From CAIKMD01 sp963803265 (GTDB lineage: Bacteria; Pseudomonadota; Alphaproteobacteria; ATCC43930; CGMCC-115725), in NCBI GenBank assembly GCA_963803265.1, contig CAWDLZ010000020.1:248001-312000 (forward strand): DNA of 64,000 nt, in the 5' to 3' direction. Under the pieces are notes generated by a model, which worked only from the letters and a program-made list of their open reading frames with translations, made no database searches and was not told where the DNA came from. Made by a program: the position numbers and the translations under genes. Within the stretch, counting starts at the first letter, position 1. The number at the start of each line of letters is the position of its first letter. Positions 1-9,398 of this stretch are shown here, piece by piece.

Positions 1-214
1 ACCAGATATTGTAACAAATCCAATAGACGATCCCGAGACTGCCGAGCAGGCGCCGCAACGCCGCTTCATGGCTGTCCCGCAAGGCACGGCCGGCGACCGC
101 GAGGCCGGCCACCGCCAGCCCGCAGACGCACACCATGACAAGATGCAATCCGGTATATGGAACGAACGTGTCCCACGGGCCGGCGGAAACCAGGTCGAGG
201 GAAGGAGCGGTCAT
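1..214 (-). CDS. Membrane protein, YwaF/TIGR02206-like (partial)
   Basis: This is the first 71 codons of a minus-strand gene that runs off the left edge. It starts at the ATG complementary to 212-214. The translation opens MTAPSLDLVSAGPWD, then a hydrophobic helix containing HLVMVCVCGLAVAGLAVAG, then a basic turn with RALRD and RLLGSLGIVYWICYNIW leading into a second hydrophobic stretch. A short N-terminus ending in F-V-P-Y-T-G-L-H-L before the first helix resembles integral membrane proteins of the YwaF/TIGR02206 family, whose function is not well defined. Only two membrane segments are visible, so the family assignment is tentative. The reading frame itself is supported by the alternation of hydrophobic segments and arginine-rich loops. 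Confidence 0.5.
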   Translation of the reverse strand, partial: MTAPSLDLVSAGPWDTFVPYTGLHLVMVCVCGLAVAGLAVAGRALRDSHEAALRRLLGSLGIVYWICYNIW

Positions 215-441
215 GTCATAAGGTTCGCCAACATTGGCTTCAGCAATATGACACGCCAGTCGTCTCAATCAGATTGCATCACGGGGGATGTCCGCCAGTC
301 CCTGATGCCGAGCGCTGGACCCGCCGGCCGGGAGGACGGCATGGTGACACTTTCGTGAATGATCTAGCGCAAGGCGCGCGCGCCCTTCTTTTGGCCTAAT
401 CTCTTGTATGCCGCAGCGGAGCGGCGGGGCGAGGGTAGATT

Positions 442-2379
442 ATGACTACGAAAGCGGAAGTAATCGAACGCCTGGGGGAAAAGGCCGTCCTCCTGCCTTT
501 GCTCATCCCTGAAGCTCTTGCCGCCAATGATCGCATCAAGCTGCGCCTAAGCCTTATTCAAGAAGCGGCGGCGCAAGCTCAAACGCCGAACCGCGAGCCC
601 AATTTGTTCCGCGCCGAGCGAGACGCCGCCGGTCTCGACGCTCAGCGCTTCGACTCGTTGATTGCCGGTGCCCGCTCGCTCAGCCCAACGCGTTTGTGGA
701 TACCCGGTGCAAGCGAATTGATCGCCGGCATGTCCGCCGACCTTTCTTCGATGGTGGCGCCCCTCCAGGCGGCCGAGAAAGCGGCCAGCCGATCCCTGAT
801 TGCCAGGGCGGACGCAGTGGCAAAAACCCTTCCCGTGGCAGAGGGCGATCAGCTCGATCTGCACGAGATCGCGGACTTGACATCGGCCAGTCGCGCCGAT
901 CGGGATACCCTTCACCTTCTCGTCATGGATCTTCACAAGGCGATCAACCGGCTCGCCGCCGATATCGCGCTCGAAACCGTCGATGGAGCGACGCGTGCAC
1001 GGGATCGACGGCCGCGACCGCGTCCTCGTAAAGGCGTTCATGCGGGGACTCAATCGCACCGCGCCGCTGGCCTTCGGCCACCCCGGGCTCGGGACGACGG
1101 CCGTGCGTGCGAACGGACGCCTTACCATCCAGAACGACATTGGGACCACGGATGCGCATGTGCTGGTCATCCATGTCGAGGATAAGGCGGTGGCGATCAC
1201 TTACACCGACAACCATCGGCCGCGCGCCAAATTTTTCATTTCTCTCTTCGAGGGCCAAGGCGTTGCCTGGAGTCCTTTTGCCGAGGAGAATGCGGCCGGC
1301 CTTAGCGTTGATGTCTTCTATCTTCTGACCGGCCGTTACGTTTCCGACGACGCCACTGCGATCGAAGGCTTTCTCGAGTTTCTTGGCTCGCGAATCGTCT
1401 TTTTGATCGACTGGAACAAGGCGCGCAAGACGCTCCAGACGTTCGTCGGCGACAATAACGCGATCCGTTTGCTGACCTGGGCGGCCGCCCATGATTTCGG
1501 GCACCGAGCCTTTCTCGAGCTGGGCGGCGCGGATTTGATCCTCGAAGCGGTCGATCGCGCCGCGGCCGGACGCATTCCTTACGGCGTAAGGCTCGACGAA
1601 GCTCTTGGCGCGCCCGAGTGCGTTAAATTTCTGGAGCATGTCCTGCGCGATACCAGCCAGGGGCTCTCCGCCGGGCGCACGGCGCGGCTTATTCGCGATG
1701 AAATCCAGGCCGATCTCTCACGCCGGTTCGAGACCGCCGAGAGCTCCTTCTCACCGTGGTCGTCCGTCATCTTGGCCTGTCGCGGAGTCTCGCCGGAGCG
1801 ATCTCCGACGTTCTCTCGACACCCGGCTCGGTTACCCTGGCGGAACGACGCGCGCTCTCGCATCGGGCCAAGCAGATCGAGGAGAAAGCGGATCGGCTCA
1901 CGGTTTCCGCGCGCGAAATCGCGGCCCGTATCCGCGAAGCCAGCGTGTTACGACCGCTGATCGACGAAGTCGAGAACACAACCGATGCCTTGGAGGATTG
2001 CGCCTTTTTTCTCAGCCTCGTGCCCGAGGCGGATGCCTCGGTGCTCGCCGTCGCGCCGCTGGCCCAGCTCGCCGAGATCACGACCGACAGCGTCGGCCAT
2101 CTCGTTCGCGCGGTCGAGGCGGCGACGCGGCTTCCGAGCGGCCAGCGCGCCGATGCGGTTGAATCGCTTCAAGCGATCGATGCGGTGATGAATGCGGAGA
2201 GGAGCGCCGACACCGCCGAGCGCGACACTTTCGCGGCGCTCATGGCCGAGGCCCGCGGCGATGCGAGGCCCCTTGTGGTCGCTCTCGAAATCGCGCGAGC
2301 GCTCGAGACGGCGACCGATCACCTGGCTCATTCGGCCCTCGCTCTGCGCGATCGCGTTCTCGAGGAATTGTCGGCATGA
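442..2379 (+). pseudogene. PhoU-like/DUF47-like large protein, two frameshifts
   Basis: A long gene of about 645 codons is split over three frames: 442 to about 990, about 985 to 1750, and about 1750 to 2379. Joining them gives a continuous product with no internal stop. The N-terminal third is helical (MTTKAEVIERLGEKAV...), the middle has a mixed fold with GTTDAHVLVIHVEDKAVAI and FFISLFEGQG, and the C-terminal third is a helical bundle with EEKADRLTVSAREIAARIRE and LIDEVENTTDALEDCAFFLS, typical of PhoU/DUF47 phosphate-metabolism proteins. Its stop overlaps the start of the PPDK-like gene by four bases (ATGA at 2376-2379), so the two were built to be translated together. The first lesion has the sense of one added base, the second of one lost base. 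The role is unknown; a link to phosphoryl transfer with the next gene is an inference. Confidence 0.6.
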
Positions 2380-3972
2380 GCCCCTACGCTCCGCTCTACA
2401 TCGGCACGGCCGTTCGATCCGAGGAGCTTACGCCGGAATTCGCCGGTTCGAAGGCGGCGCTGCTCTGGCAAATGAAGCGGCTCGGCCTGAACGTGCCGCC
2501 TGCCTTCGTCTTGTTCGACCGAGCTTTGCGCGCCGGTCAATCGCGAGGAGCCGCAAGCCTTCAAGATGCTCGAAGAGGGGCTGCGCGATGGCATCGCCCA
2601 GTTGGAGGAGACGACCGGCCGTCGTCTCGGCGACGGCCGTGTCCCCCTCCTCGTCTCGGTGCGTTCGGGCGCGGCAAAGTCCATGCCCGGAATGCTGGCG
2701 ACCATTCTCGATGTCGGCCTCAACGCCGAAAGCGTTCGCGGATTGATCGGCCTCACCGGCAATCCACGCCTTGCCTGGGACAGCTATCGGCGCTTCGTCC
2801 AGAACTATTCCGAGGTCGTTGACGGGGTGCCGTCCTCGGTCTTCGAGACGCGCCTTGCGGCTATGATTTAAGCGGAGAGCGTCGATGGCGAGCGCGATCT
2901 CGACTCGGAAGCGCTCGAGCGGCTGACGCACGAGTTTCGTTCCCTTGCCGTCCAAGCCGTCGGCCGGGCGATTCCCGACGACCCGACCGAGCAGCTCAAG
3001 GCCGCGGCGCGCGCGGTCTATCGCTCGTGGGACGACAAGCGCGCGAAGGAATATCGCCGGCTCAACAAGCTCGACGGGCTCAATGGCTCCGCCGTCACGG
3101 TCCAGGCGATGGTCTTCGGCAATACCGGCGGAAAATCGGGCGCCGGCGTTGCATTCTCGCGAAATCCCGCAACCGGCGCGAACGAGCTCTATGTCGATTT
3201 TCTCGCCGATGCTCAAGGCGAAGACGTGGTCGCCGGGCGGCGAATGCCCGGCAACGCCGAAGTGCTTGCCGCACGGCTGCCCAAAGCGGCAAAAGAACTT
3301 GCCGAAGGCGTCGCTCTCCTCGAGCACGAATTCCGCGACGTCCAAGACGTCGAGTTCACGGTCGAGAATGGCAAGCTGTTCTTTCTGCAAACCCGTTCGG
3401 CCAAGCGGACGCCGCAAGCCGCCTTGCGCGTTCTTGTCGATTTCGTGCGGGAAGGCCTAATCGATCCCAAGACGGCGCTCGCTCGTGCCGCGGAGATCGA
3501 TCTCGAACGCGCTCGCATCACGCGCTTTGCGCAGAGGTCTCCGGCGATCGCCACCGCCTTATCGGCGTCTTCCGGCGTCGCCTCGGGGCGCATCGCCTTC
3601 GACAGCAGCCGCGCCAAGGCGCTCGCGGCGGCAAACGAGCCGGTGATTCTCGTGCGGCACGACACATCGACCGAAGACGTCGCCGGTTTCGCCGCGGCCG
3701 CTGGCATTCTCACTGCGGTAGGCGGGCGAACCTCCCATGCGGCTGTCGTCGCGCGCCAGCTTGGCAAGGTCTGTCTGGTCGGCTGCCGCGATCTGAAAAC
3801 CGACGAGAATGCCCATTGCGGCAGCATCGCTGGAAAGAAAATCGAGGAAGGCGACTGGATTTCTCTAGACGGCGAAACCGGCGAGGTCATGCTCGGTCGC
3901 CTCGATATCCTTTCCGAGCTGCCGCAGCGCGAACTCGCGGCCATCGAGAAGTGGCGACACGGCCAAGTCTGA
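2376..3972 (+). pseudogene. PPDK-like PEP/pyruvate-binding protein lacking the PEP barrel; frameshift and stop
   Basis: The joined reading matches the first two domains of pyruvate phosphate dikinase. The ATP-grasp part includes GSKAALLWQMKRLGLNVPPAF, LLVSVRSGAAKSMPGMLATI, AVTVQAMVFGNTGGKSG and FLQTRSAKR. The phosphohistidine domain has GGRTSHAAVVARQLGK with the catalytic histidine and a GEV-type end. The protein then stops after KWRHGQV, so the C-terminal PEP/pyruvate TIM barrel of full-length PPDK (about 880 residues) is absent; the span encodes about 530 residues. A frameshift lies near 2513-2520 (LFDRALRAG replaces STELCAPVNREE) and an in-frame TAA is at 2869-2871, after which the same frame continues with conserved sequence. 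It overlaps the upstream PhoU-like gene by ATGA. Dikinase chemistry cannot be complete here; a phosphoryl-transfer or regulatory role is possible. Confidence 0.75.
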
Positions 3973-4009
3973 GAGCGGCACCGCTAGTGAATGCTGGAGC
4001 ACCTCGCCG

Positions 4010-5296
4010 TCAGACGCCGGGCCGGAAGGTCTCGGGCCGCGGATCGATCCACTCGGCGACCGCGTCGGCCCATGATCTGGTATCGCGCGGCAGCACGCAG
4101 CTGATGCCGCGGACGCGGTAGGCCCTAGCATCGGTCTGCGGGTCCTTGCCCTGCTCCAGCTCGCGCGCCGCGGCCATCAGGCGCCGCCGCATGTTGACGA
4201 TGACGACGTCGGTGCTGCCGAGGCACTCCTTCGAACGGTCGAAATTCCAGCCGATGCTCTCGGTGATCGCCGTGTCCTGATCCTGGAAGATCGTGATGCG
4301 CTGCCAGGGCTGCTTGGTCGGCGGCGCATCCGGATCGGCATAGCCGTTGCTTTTGTTCCGCTTGGCGACGAAGCTGTCGGGCTCCATCGTCGAGTGGATG
4401 CCGGTCGGCGTGCCGTCGTGGAAAAACCGGAGTTCTTCTTCGGTCAGCGGGCGCTTCGGGTGCCATGACACGCCGAACGCCCAGACCTTGGTGTCGTCGA
4501 CCGGTACCCAGGCGTGGCCGCCGAGCGGCGCGTCGCCAGGAAATCCCGGAAGCATGGTGAAGCACGGCATCATCCAGGCGCCGATGCGCCAGTAGTAATT
4601 CGCGTCGTCGGCGTCGCGCCGCGCGCCTTGCAACAGCCCGCCCGGCCGCTGCACGACCTCGAGCTTGGGATAGGTGCTGCGCGCGAGCCAATCGCGCGAC
4701 ACCGTCATGTCGTGCTCGGTCGCCTTCCGCATTGTCTCCATGCCGTGAAGAAAGCCGAGATGACTCGAATCGATGTCGCCTTCCATGCCCTGGAGCCAAT
4801 GGCAATCCTGGTAGCGCTTCGAGACATAGACATGGCTCTCGGGCACCAGGGTCCATTCGAGCTCGGGCAGCGCCGGCTTCTTCTCGGGCGGTCCCATATA
4901 GGTCCAGATGACGCCGTTGCGGTCGATGCAGGGATAGGCCGTGTGCTTCACCTTCTCGGTGAACTGGGTTTGCGGCGGCTCGTTGGGCATGTCGATGCAG
5001 TTGCCGTCGATGTCGTATTTCCAGCCGTGATACCAGCACCGTAGACCGCACTCGGCGTTCTTGGCGAAATAGAGCGAGGCGCCGCGATGCGAGCAATGCT
5101 CGGCGAATAGGCCGACGCGGCCCTTGCTGTCGCGAAACGCGACCAGGTCTTCGCCGAGGAGCCGCACGCGCTTCGGCGACCCGTCGGCCTCCAATTCGCG
5201 CGACAACAGGCCGGGCAGCCAAAAGCGCCGCAACAGATCGCCCATCGGCGTGCCGGCGCCGGTGCGGGATAAGAGCTCGTGCTCTTCGGGTTTCAT
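4010..5296 (-). CDS. Rieske 2Fe-2S aromatic ring-hydroxylating oxygenase, phthalate 4,5-dioxygenase-like
   Basis: This is a 428-residue oxygenase alpha subunit. The N-terminal Rieske centre is visible as C68-x-H70 (CSHRGASLYF) and C87-x2-H90 (CWYHGWKYD). The catalytic mononuclear iron site is EGDIDSSHLGFLH, giving D176, H179 and H184, with a downstream DQDTAITESIG region that usually supplies the last acidic ligand. Length and motif spacing fit the phthalate 4,5-dioxygenase (Pht3/OphA2) group of one-component-type alpha subunits. A Shine-Dalgarno-like AAGGAAAT precedes the ATG. It lies 18 bases downstream of an alpha/beta hydrolase on the same strand. No ferredoxin or reductase partner is visible in the window, so electrons must come from elsewhere. 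The substrate is not known. A second, diverged paralogue lies at 46623-47909. Confidence 0.92.
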   Translation of the reverse strand: MKPEEHELLSRTGAGTPMGDLLRRFWLPGLLSRELEADGSPKRVRLLGEDLVAFRDSKGRVGLFAEHCSHRGASLYFAKNAECGLRCWYHGWKYDIDGNCIDMPNEPPQTQFTEKVKHTAYPCIDRNGVIWTYMGPPEKKPALPELEWTLVPESHVYVSKRYQDCHWLQGMEGDIDSSHLGFLHGMETMRKATEHDMTVSRDWLARSTYPKLEVVQRPGGLLQGARRDADDANYYWRIGAWMMPCFTMLPGFPGDAPLGGHAWVPVDDTKVWAFGVSWHPKRPLTEEELRFFHDGTPTGIHSTMEPDSFVAKRNKSNGYADPDAPPTKQPWQRITIFQDQDTAITESIGWNFDRSKECLGSTDVVIVNMRRRLMAAARELEQGKDPQTDARAYRVRGISCVLPRDTRSWADAVAEWIDPRPETFRPGV

Positions 5297-5314
5297 GACG
5301 GCTATTTCCTTATG

Positions 5315-6115
5315 CTATTTCGGCGGCTCGCCCGGCCATAGGCCGTGCTGCGCCATGAACTCGATGGCGTATCGGTCATAGAGCCAGGGCGCCTCTTGCA
5401 TCACGGCATGGCCCGCGCCCTCGATCGCGTTCAGCACCGAGCCCTTGATGTGCTTCGAGAGCTCGACCGCCGCCGGGTGATTGCGGTCCGCGGTGCCGCT
5501 GACGATGAGGGTCGGCATCGTCAAGCCGTCGAAGAACGAATCCGGCTCCGGATCGGTATGGAGCGCGACATTCATCGCGATGATGCTGTCGAGCGTCAAC
5601 GGATTGTTGAGCTCGCATACCATGCGCGCGTAATGCTGGACACGGGGCAGAGCTTGCGACGCCGGCGAGAAATGGTCGAGGCACTGCTTGTAGCGCAGCT
5701 CGATGCCTTCTTCGGCATAGCGTTTCGCCCATACCTTCATCGCGTCGCGCGTCGGCAGATAGCCGGTGCCGGACAGAATGAGGCAGGGCACGCGCCCCGG
5801 CTGCTTATGCGCCATCTGCATCGCGACCATGCTGCCCATCGAATTGCCGTGGATGATGACCGGTCCCGACGAGACCCGATCGACGACCTCCCACGCCGCG
5901 TCCGCCTGATCGGATACGCTCAAGCCCTTTTGCGCCGGCGGCGAGCGCCCGTAGCCGGCGAGATCGACCGCGATCGTCCGATACCAGGACGAGAAATGCG
6001 CGGTTTGATACATCCACAACCGGTGGTCGTCTGGCGTCGAGTGGAGAAAGAGCATGGGGCTCCCGGACGGCCCATGACAAACGAAGAAAAGCGGTCCGGG
6101 AATGTGGCGAGCCAA
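5315..6115 (-). CDS. Alpha/beta hydrolase
   Basis: A 266-residue alpha/beta-hydrolase-fold protein. The nucleophile elbow is G-N-S-M-G (HGNSMGSMVAMQMAH), the oxyanion region is in FLHSTPDDHRLW, and the acid and histidine of the triad fit SGTADRNHP and GAGHAVMQEAP. The start chosen is a TTG at 6113-6115 (product LARHIPGPLFFVCHG) because AAAGGGAGGG lies eight bases before it; the frame stays open further upstream, but that extension is proline/arginine-rich and unlike the family. It heads a two-gene unit with the Rieske oxygenase. In aromatic pathways such enzymes often hydrolyse ring-cleavage (C-C) products or esters; the exact substrate cannot be read here. Confidence 0.85.
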   Translation of the reverse strand: MARHIPGPLFFVCHGPSGSPMLFLHSTPDDHRLWMYQTAHFSSWYRTIAVDLAGYGRSPPAQKGLSVSDQADAAWEVVDRVSSGPVIIHGNSMGSMVAMQMAHKQPGRVPCLILSGTGYLPTRDAMKVWAKRYAEEGIELRYKQCLDHFSPASQALPRVQHYARMVCELNNPLTLDSIIAMNVALHTDPEPDSFFDGLTMPTLIVSGTADRNHPAAVELSKHIKGSVLNAIEGAGHAVMQEAPWLYDRYAIEFMAQHGLWPGEPPK

Positions 6116-6262
6116 GGCGAATCCCTCCCTTTTCGGCGGGTCGCGGGATTGTAGGCTGACGCGAGACTCCGTCAAGAAACCCCGGAGCCATTGCGGCGGG
6201 CGCGCTCTTGTTCGATAAGGAAGCGGTGCGCCGCATCGCATGAATCATGGGAGGACACGGCT

Positions 6263-7234
6263 ATGGCGAGGTCTTTAACCAACCCCAACATCACCCGCTC
6301 GCGGCTGGTGCTGGAGATCGCTTCGCAAATGGTGGGCGGCGATGCGCCGGAAGCCAACCCCGATTATTACCGGGCCAAGGCGCTGCTGCAGCCGACGACG
6401 CCGGGCGGTCGGGCGGTGTGCCTCTACGGATCGAGCACGGCCGAAGGCATTCACGCCGTGGCGAAGCGCGAAGCCGACGTCGCGATCATCAACCCGGCCG
6501 GGGTGCTGGGAGTTGCGGTTCGCGGCAAGGGCATTTTCACGACGCCCTTGCCGCTGCGGACGATCGCGGTGATTCCGTCCTGGGACCAGTTCGTGTTCGC
6601 GGTGCGGGCCGACACCGGCCTCGCGACCTTCGAGGACATTCCGGCACGGCGCTATCCGCTGCGCGTCTCGATGCGGGGCGCGCCGGACCACACGCTCCAT
6701 GCCATGTTCGACGACGTGGCGGGGGCGGCCGGCTTCTCGCGCGAGGATATGAAGGCATGGGGCGGCGAGGTCAGGAAGGAAGGCGCGATGCCCTTTCCCG
6801 ATTCGCCGAAATTCCAGGCCCTGGTGCGCGGCGAGATCGGCGCGATCTTCGACGAGGCGTCGAACTCTTGGGTCAACGAGGCGCTTGACGCCGGGCTGAC
6901 CATCCTGCCGCTGTCCGAGGCGACGGTGCAAAAGCTCGAAGCCATGGGCTATCGGCGCGCCATCATGCCCAAATCCGAGTTCCCCAAGCTGCCGCGCGAC
7001 GTGCTGACGCTCGATTTCAGCGGTTGGACGGTCTTTTGCCACGCCGAGTGCGACGACAAGGTCGTCACCGATATCTGCGCCGCGCTCGACGCCCGCAAGG
7101 ACCGGATTCCCTGGGAAGAGGCTGGGCCCTTGCCGGTCGAGCGGATGTGCCGGGAGACGCCCGACACGCCGCAGGTCGTGCCCCTCCACCCGGCCGCCGA
7201 GCGCTTCTGGCGCAAGCGCGGCTATCTGCCTTGA
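6263..7234 (+). CDS. TAXI-family solute-binding-like protein
   Basis: A 323-residue protein of the TAXI/NMT1-like periplasmic-binding fold. Recognisable parts are YGSSTAEGIHAVAKREADVAI near the N-terminus, then PLRTIAVIPSWDQFVFAV and a second lobe with FQALVRGEIGAIFDEASNSW. The start at 6263 is preceded by GGGAGGACA. There is no signal peptide, which is unusual for a transporter binding protein and suggests a cytoplasmic binding or sensor role, or an enzyme that re-uses the fold. No TAXI permease (fused DctQM) is nearby. It is divergent from the hydrolase/Rieske pair and may overlap a very small downstream frame by four bases. Confidence 0.75.
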   Translation: MARSLTNPNITRSRLVLEIASQMVGGDAPEANPDYYRAKALLQPTTPGGRAVCLYGSSTAEGIHAVAKREADVAIINPAGVLGVAVRGKGIFTTPLPLRTIAVIPSWDQFVFAVRADTGLATFEDIPARRYPLRVSMRGAPDHTLHAMFDDVAGAAGFSREDMKAWGGEVRKEGAMPFPDSPKFQALVRGEIGAIFDEASNSWVNEALDAGLTILPLSEATVQKLEAMGYRRAIMPKSEFPKLPRDVLTLDFSGWTVFCHAECDDKVVTDICAALDARKDRIPWEEAGPLPVERMCRETPDTPQVVPLHPAAERFWRKRGYLP

Positions 7235-7449
7235 CGCGGGTGGCCGCGGCGGAGGCGGCTCTGGTCAACTGCCTGGCGATCGAGGAGAACGCGCGCGACC
7301 CGATCGCGGCGGAGCCGTTCGGCAGCGCCCTGCCGTTCCCGCCCGCGACCATCCAAGAGTCCATTCAGCCGCGCGGATCGCTCCGAGTAGCGAAATTGGA
7401 ATGGGACCACTACGAGCGGCGCGTGGTCATGGACGGCGTGCCGCTGTGA
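7231..7449 (+). CDS. Small hypothetical protein
   Basis: A 72-codon frame beginning at a TTG whose last bases form the TGA stop of the preceding gene (TTGA overlap), with an alternative GTG start three codons later. The product (VAAAEAALVNCLAIEENARDP..., ending in KLEWDHYERRVVMDGVPL) matches no family I recognise. The close coupling with the TAXI-like gene and the 53-base gap to the next gene argue for a real frame, but it could be a remnant of a larger gene. Confidence 0.35.
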   Translation: MTRVAAAEAALVNCLAIEENARDPIAAEPFGSALPFPPATIQESIQPRGSLRVAKLEWDHYERRVVMDGVPL

Positions 7450-7502
7450 GGAGAATCTTCGCTCATCCGGGGAATCCCGGTTAAAACAAGGGAGAAACGC
7501 AG

Positions 7503-8471
7503 ATGAAGAAAATCTTTTGGCTCGGCGCCTTCGCATCGTTCGCGGTCGCCGCCATCGCCGCGATGGGGACGCCGGCGGTGGCCGCGGACAAGCTCCGCGT
7601 CGGCAATCCCTCGCCGCAGGCATTTCCCTTCATTCCCTTCGAGATCGCGCTCCGCAAGGGCTTCTTCGCCGAGAACGGCATCGACGCGGAGCGCGTCGAT
7701 CTCTCGGGAGGCGCGCAGCTCCATCAAGCCATGGCCGCGGGAGCCCTCGATATCGCGCTGGGCGCGGGACCCGATCTCGCCTTCGTCGCCAAGGGCGCGC
7801 CCGAAATCGGCGTCGCCGCGATGGCCGGGCCGCCGCTCTTCCTCGGCATCATCGTCGGCTACGATTCGCCGATCAAAACCGCGGCCGATCTCAAAGGCAA
7901 GAGGATCGGCGTGCCCAATGGCGCCCTGCTGCAATGGTTGACGAAAAAGCTCATGCAGAACGAGGGCTGGGGACCGAACGATTTGATTCAGGTCCCGGTC
8001 GGCGGCGACTGGCCATCCGAGATCGCGCCGCTCGTCGCCCATCAGATCGATGCGGTCGAATCCGCCGCCGCGCTGGGCTTCCAGCTCGAGACCACGAAGC
8101 AGGGGCGGTTGCTGATGACGACCGGCGATATCGTCCATGACTTCCTTCAGCACGTCATCTTCGCGTCGACGAAGATCGTGGCCGACAATCCCGATGCAGT
8201 GCGGCGGTTCCTCAAGGGTTGGTTCGAGACGATCGCCTTCATGCGCGCGAACAAGGCCGAGACGGTCGATATCGCCAGGTCGGTGACGAAGTTCTCGCCC
8301 GAGGTCGAGAGCAAGGAATACGATCTCGTCATGCCGATGATGTTCGAGGACGGCCATTTCCCGGCATCGTCGCTGAAAGTGATCCAGGACTCCTTCATCG
8401 AAATGGGCTTGCTCGATTACAAGCCCGACATGTCGAAGCTCTATACCGAGGCGTTCCTGCCGAAGAAATGA
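7503..8471 (+). CDS. ABC transporter substrate-binding protein, SsuA/NitT-TauT type
   Basis: A 322-residue exported binding protein. A classical signal peptide (MKKIFWLGAFASFAVAAIAA, with cleavage after AVAA) is followed by a two-lobe fold typical of SsuA/TauA/ThiY: PFIPFEIALRKGFFAENGID, GALDIALGAGPDLAFVAKG, DLKGKRIGVPNGALLQWLTK and VRRFLKGWFETIAFMRANK. AGGGAGAA lies just before the ATG. These proteins deliver sulfonates, nitrate-like anions, pyrimidines or aromatic acids to ABC permeases. No permease or ATPase of this class is in the neighbourhood, so it is an orphan here. The context (Rieske oxygenase, hydantoinase-like genes) suggests an aromatic or N-heterocyclic acid ligand. Confidence 0.9.
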   Translation: MKKIFWLGAFASFAVAAIAAMGTPAVAADKLRVGNPSPQAFPFIPFEIALRKGFFAENGIDAERVDLSGGAQLHQAMAAGALDIALGAGPDLAFVAKGAPEIGVAAMAGPPLFLGIIVGYDSPIKTAADLKGKRIGVPNGALLQWLTKKLMQNEGWGPNDLIQVPVGGDWPSEIAPLVAHQIDAVESAAALGFQLETTKQGRLLMTTGDIVHDFLQHVIFASTKIVADNPDAVRRFLKGWFETIAFMRANKAETVDIARSVTKFSPEVESKEYDLVMPMMFEDGHFPASSLKVIQDSFIEMGLLDYKPDMSKLYTEAFLPKK

Positions 8472-8476
8472 TCTGC

Positions 8477-9368
8477 CTAGGACTTCTGTTTCGCGACGGC
8501 CGCGCGCGCGAAGCTCAAGTCCCACATGAGCAGCGTGTTAAAGGTGGCGAGCTCGGGCGCGCGCGCCACCGCCATCCGGCGCGTATTCGAAATGCCGTCG
8601 GCGGTCGGGATCGGCTGCTCGGACAACTCCCCGCGCAGGATGCCGTAGATGCGCTCCATCTGCCGTTCGCCATCGATCTTCATCAAGCGCATCGGCTCGG
8701 CCGTGCAAATGGCGAGCGCCGCCGCGGGCTCGTTGCGGAACAGGCGCGAGGCCTCGAAAGCCGCGTCGATCAGGGTCTGCACGTCCGCGCGGCGGCTTTG
8801 CGCGAGGCTTTCGGTGGTCGTGAGCGTGACATTGCCGATGAAGCCATAGGGCTCGACGGGCAAGGGCTTGAGCCCGGCGGCGAGCGGCTCGTCCTGATAG
8901 AAGTTTGTCACGAAGGTGCCGTGGCACTCGCCCGAGGCGACCTTTTTCCACTGGCCCCAGCGCCCGACCTCGTCCTCGGAATAGGCGACGCATTCGACGT
9001 CGCCGTCGAGCCCGTGGTCCTTGAGCCAGAGGCCCGGAATGAGCTGCGACGGGCCGACGCCCCGGATTGCGAGCTTCCTGCCGCGCAGATCCCTCGATGC
9101 GCCCGATGCTGGAATGGACGAAGAGTTTTTCGTTGAGCGTCGAGACCGCGGTGGCGACGCTGACGAGAGGCTGTCCCTTGGCGCGCAGGCCTTGAAGCTG
9201 CCAGTAATTCTCGGCGAGAAAATCGGTCGCGCCTTCGAGGAGGAATTCAGGATAGCGGCCGCCCAGCTCGGCCTTTTCCAATGTCACCGCGAGGCCGAGG
9301 CGCCGCGCCGCCGCTTGAAGGGTGTAGAGATAGGGCGCGCGATCGTAGTCGCGGTAACGAATCCGCAT
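8477..9368 (-). pseudogene. Periplasmic-binding-fold protein (NMT1/Pht5-like), one frameshift
   Basis: The gene begins with MRIRYRDYDRAPYLYTLQAA at 9368 and stays in that frame to about 9090, then continues in another frame (DLRGRKLAIRGVGPSQLIP... to ...SFARAAVAKQKS). The joined product is about 296 residues with two lobes of the substrate-binding fold and no signal peptide. The lesion lies at roughly 9085-9094 and has the sense of one added base. A cytoplasmic member of this fold could be a binding protein relative or an enzyme: 4,5-dihydroxyphthalate decarboxylase (Pht5) belongs to the same superfamily and also opens with a D-Y-D-R segment, but the similarity seen is too slight to call it. 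It follows ridA by 30 bases on the same strand. Confidence 0.65.
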
Positions 9369-9398
9369 CGTCGCTCATCGGCTTCCCGTCGTTGTGGA

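Noticed and set aside
68..399. Two small plus-strand frames at the left end
   Set aside because: No ribosome-binding site and no recognisable product; the minus-strand membrane protein explains part of the region, and 215-441 shows nothing else.
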